64,000 bases of DNA, taken from the NCBI RefSeq assembly GCF_900108955.1, contig NZ_FNYA01000001.1:186001-250000 (forward strand), in the 5' to 3' direction. The notes below the pieces were generated by a model. That model saw only the letters and a program-made list of their open reading frames with translations. It did not search any database and was not told the DNA's origin. A program made the position numbers and the translations under genes. This document shows, in pieces, positions 62,866-64,000 of this stretch (position 1 is its first letter; the number at the start of each line of letters is the position of its first letter). This stretch comes from Flavobacterium terrigena (GTDB lineage: Bacteria; Bacteroidota; Bacteroidia; Flavobacteriales; Flavobacteriaceae).

Positions 62866-63311
62866 TTTATTAATCCTACACTTTTTTTCCAATCCTCATA
62901 AAATGATGGTGCATTTAAAACTAAATTCCCATCGCTATCTAAAAACACTTGAACCGTTTCACCCGTACAAGCTACTTCATTATTGTTATCGTAAATTACG
63001 TATCTAAAAATCATTTTTGCCGCTGGAGAATCTACAATTGTAGTTTCAATTCGAGCCACATCGCCATAACGTAAAGACAATTTATGTTCACAAACCGATT
63101 TTACAATTGGCGTTGTATATCCATGCTTTTGAACATCTAAGTATGAGATTCCATGCAATCTTCCGAAAGCTTCTCTTCCATCTTCAAAATAAGTTATATA
63201 GCAGCCGTGCCAAACAATTCCTAATGGATCTGTTTCGTTAAATCTGATTCTAATATCACTAGAAACTATTAAATGTGAAGCCTCGTTATACTGCTCTTTT
63301 CTTTTTATCAT
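62862..63311 (-). CDS. hotdog acyl-CoA/ACP thioesterase (4HBT family)
   Basis: A 149-residue hotdog hydrolase. The ATG at 63311 is taken because the longer frame begins with a TTG. The catalytic segment RFNETDPLGIVWHGCYITYF contains the Asp of YbgC/4-hydroxybenzoyl-CoA thioesterases. In the operon it could release a finished or stalled chain, or control an aromatic CoA intermediate. It overlaps the ABC permease gene upstream by 26 nt and the KS gene downstream by 4 nt, so translation is coupled on both sides. Confidence 0.88.
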   Translation of the reverse strand: MIKRKEQYNEASHLIVSSDIRIRFNETDPLGIVWHGCYITYFEDGREAFGRLHGISYLDVQKHGYTTPIVKSVCEHKLSLRYGDVARIETTIVDSPAAKMIFRYVIYDNNNEVACTGETVQVFLDSDGNLVLNAPSFYEDWKKSVGLIK

Positions 63312-64000
63312 ATTGAATGGCAATGAAAATTGTAATTATAAAAAACAAAAGTAATAAAAATATTTCTGGAAGAATTTCCACAGCATCTGCTTTACGAAGT
63401 AAAACATCATAAAATGCATTTAATCCCCAATTCATAGGAGATATTTGTGAAATCGCTTGCATAATTTTTGGCATGGCAAATACCGGAACCCAAACACCGC
63501 CAATCGCAGCTAAAATAACTACTGAAGTCGCGCCAAATGGAGCCGATTGTTCTTGTGTTTTGGCTATTGTTCCCAATAAAATCCCTAATCCAATCGCAGC
63601 TAATCCAGAAAATAAAGCTACTACACTCATTAAAAAGAATTTCCCATCTAAATCTAAAACAGGTAAACTTAAATACGGAAATAAATAAATCCCGACTAAA
63701 ACCATCAGATAAAACTGAATCATACAAATGATTAAATACGTAATTGTTTTTCCAGCAATTACTATCGAATAGGGTACTGGATTTGTCAATAATCGAATTT
63801 GAGTTCCTTGTCCTTTTTCTTTTACGATATTGATGGATAAAGGAACAATGATAAAAAAGATGGCGAATAATGTCCAAGCAGGCACATTGTGTTGCACTGA
63901 ATTTGGAAGCACTTCTTTATTATCAACCGTTGGCATAATTTCTTTAAAAGTAATGAAACTTTCTTGCTCAAAAATTGGCGCATCTCCTTCACCTAATTGC
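63286..64000 (-). CDS. ABC-2 type transporter permease, 5' end outside the window
   Basis: At least 237 codons are in frame up to the right edge, without a start that fits; an internal ATG at 63936 is likely not the start because the upstream frame stays open and reads QLGEGDAPIFEQESFITFKE. The visible part has six hydrophobic segments, including WTLFAIFFIIVPLSINIV and LFSGLAAIGLGILLGTIAKT. The motif QEQSAPFGATSVVILAAIGG and SPMNWGLNAFYDVLL are typical of ABC-2 (DrrB/YhhJ-like) permeases. Its ATPase should lie beyond the edge. It may export a precursor or a self-resistance substrate. Confidence 0.88.
   Translation of the reverse strand, partial: QLGEGDAPIFEQESFITFKEIMPTVDNKEVLPNSVQHNVPAWTLFAIFFIIVPLSINIVKEKGQGTQIRLLTNPVPYSIVIAGKTITYLIICMIQFYLMVLVGIYLFPYLSLPVLDLDGKFFLMSVVALFSGLAAIGLGILLGTIAKTQEQSAPFGATSVVILAAIGGVWVPVFAMPKIMQAISQISPMNWGLNAFYDVLLRKADAVEILPEIFLLLLFFIITIFIAIQYDKKKRAV

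Noticed and set aside
63407..63877. 156-codon second minus-strand frame
   Set aside because: It lies wholly inside the ABC-2 permease in another frame; the permease frame has clear family motifs and membrane segments.
1..64000. CRISPR arrays, tRNA/rRNA genes, transposases or prophage genes
   Set aside because: None seen: no regularly spaced repeats, the only T-loop-like TTCGATTC belongs to tmRNA, and no transposase or integrase motifs occur in the reading frames.

Overview
The window is AT-rich, densely coded DNA from a member of the Flavobacteriaceae, most likely Flavobacterium or a close relative. The support is consistent: signal peptides ending in -FAQ or -SAQ, lipoproteins with acidic residues after the lipobox cysteine, type IX secretion (T9SS) C-terminal sorting domains of both type A (17610-19613) and type B (40444-43680), Bacteroidetes-type -7 promoter elements (TAnnTTTG), a tmRNA tag ending in YALAA, and a long flexirubin/aryl-polyene-type pigment cluster. 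No rRNA or tRNA genes, insertion sequences or CRISPR arrays were seen. The one structured RNA is tmRNA.

Region 1 (1-13.3 kb) is core genome. It holds a tpx-dgkA-ftsK-lolA-like operon on the minus strand, panB with an RluA-type pseudouridine synthase, a DUF389 membrane protein, sdaA (serine deaminase), an RhlE-like RNA helicase, an EamA transporter and dnaK. The dnaK leader carries a sigma-54-like -24/-12 element and an upstream palindrome.

Region 2 (13.4-31.5 kb) mixes metabolism and envelope genes: a nitronate monooxygenase-like flavoprotein, a TSUP transporter, malate dehydrogenase, a T9SS-exported endonuclease I, and a secreted M1-peptidase-like protein that lacks its zinc motif and ends in a predicted outer-membrane barrel. 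It continues with a fused alpha/beta 2-oxoacid dehydrogenase E1, prmA, clpS, a heavy-metal-binding protein, a YeeE/YedE transporter split over two genes, and kdsA.

Region 3 (31.6-40.4 kb) contains small membrane proteins with a winged-helix regulator next to DUF1361 and CreD, a sugar MFS transporter, a RES/Xre toxin-antitoxin pair, an alanine/saccharopine-dehydrogenase-like enzyme and ssrA (tmRNA).

Region 4 (40.4-44.7 kb) encodes two surface proteins: a 1078-residue T9SS type-B protein with a propeller-like N-terminus, a PKD domain and four internal repeats, and a lipoprotein with seven WKNG-like repeats.

Region 5 (44.9-64.0 kb, continuing past the right edge) is a nearly gapless minus-strand operon, with a divergent phosphopantetheinyl transferase at its left end. 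In transcription order it encodes an ABC-2 permease, a hotdog thioesterase, a ketosynthase, a KS N-terminal-like protein, an ACP, a KS-alpha, a KS-beta-like protein that has lost its catalytic residues, a NodB deacetylase, LolA, a lipoprotein, an outer-membrane barrel, a FabZ-like dehydratase, a small exported protein, a GT2-DUF2062 protein, an MMPL exporter fused to an acyltransferase, a CrtI-like FAD oxidoreductase, a C45 Ntn-hydrolase and a PaaK-like ligase. Together they look able to build an aryl/alkyl polyene on an ACP and move it to the outer membrane. The two largest gaps in the operon are filled by two copies of a roughly 67-bp structured repeat, which flank the KS-alpha/KS-beta/deacetylase cassette. 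A third, diverged copy lies 29 kb away in the yeeE leader.
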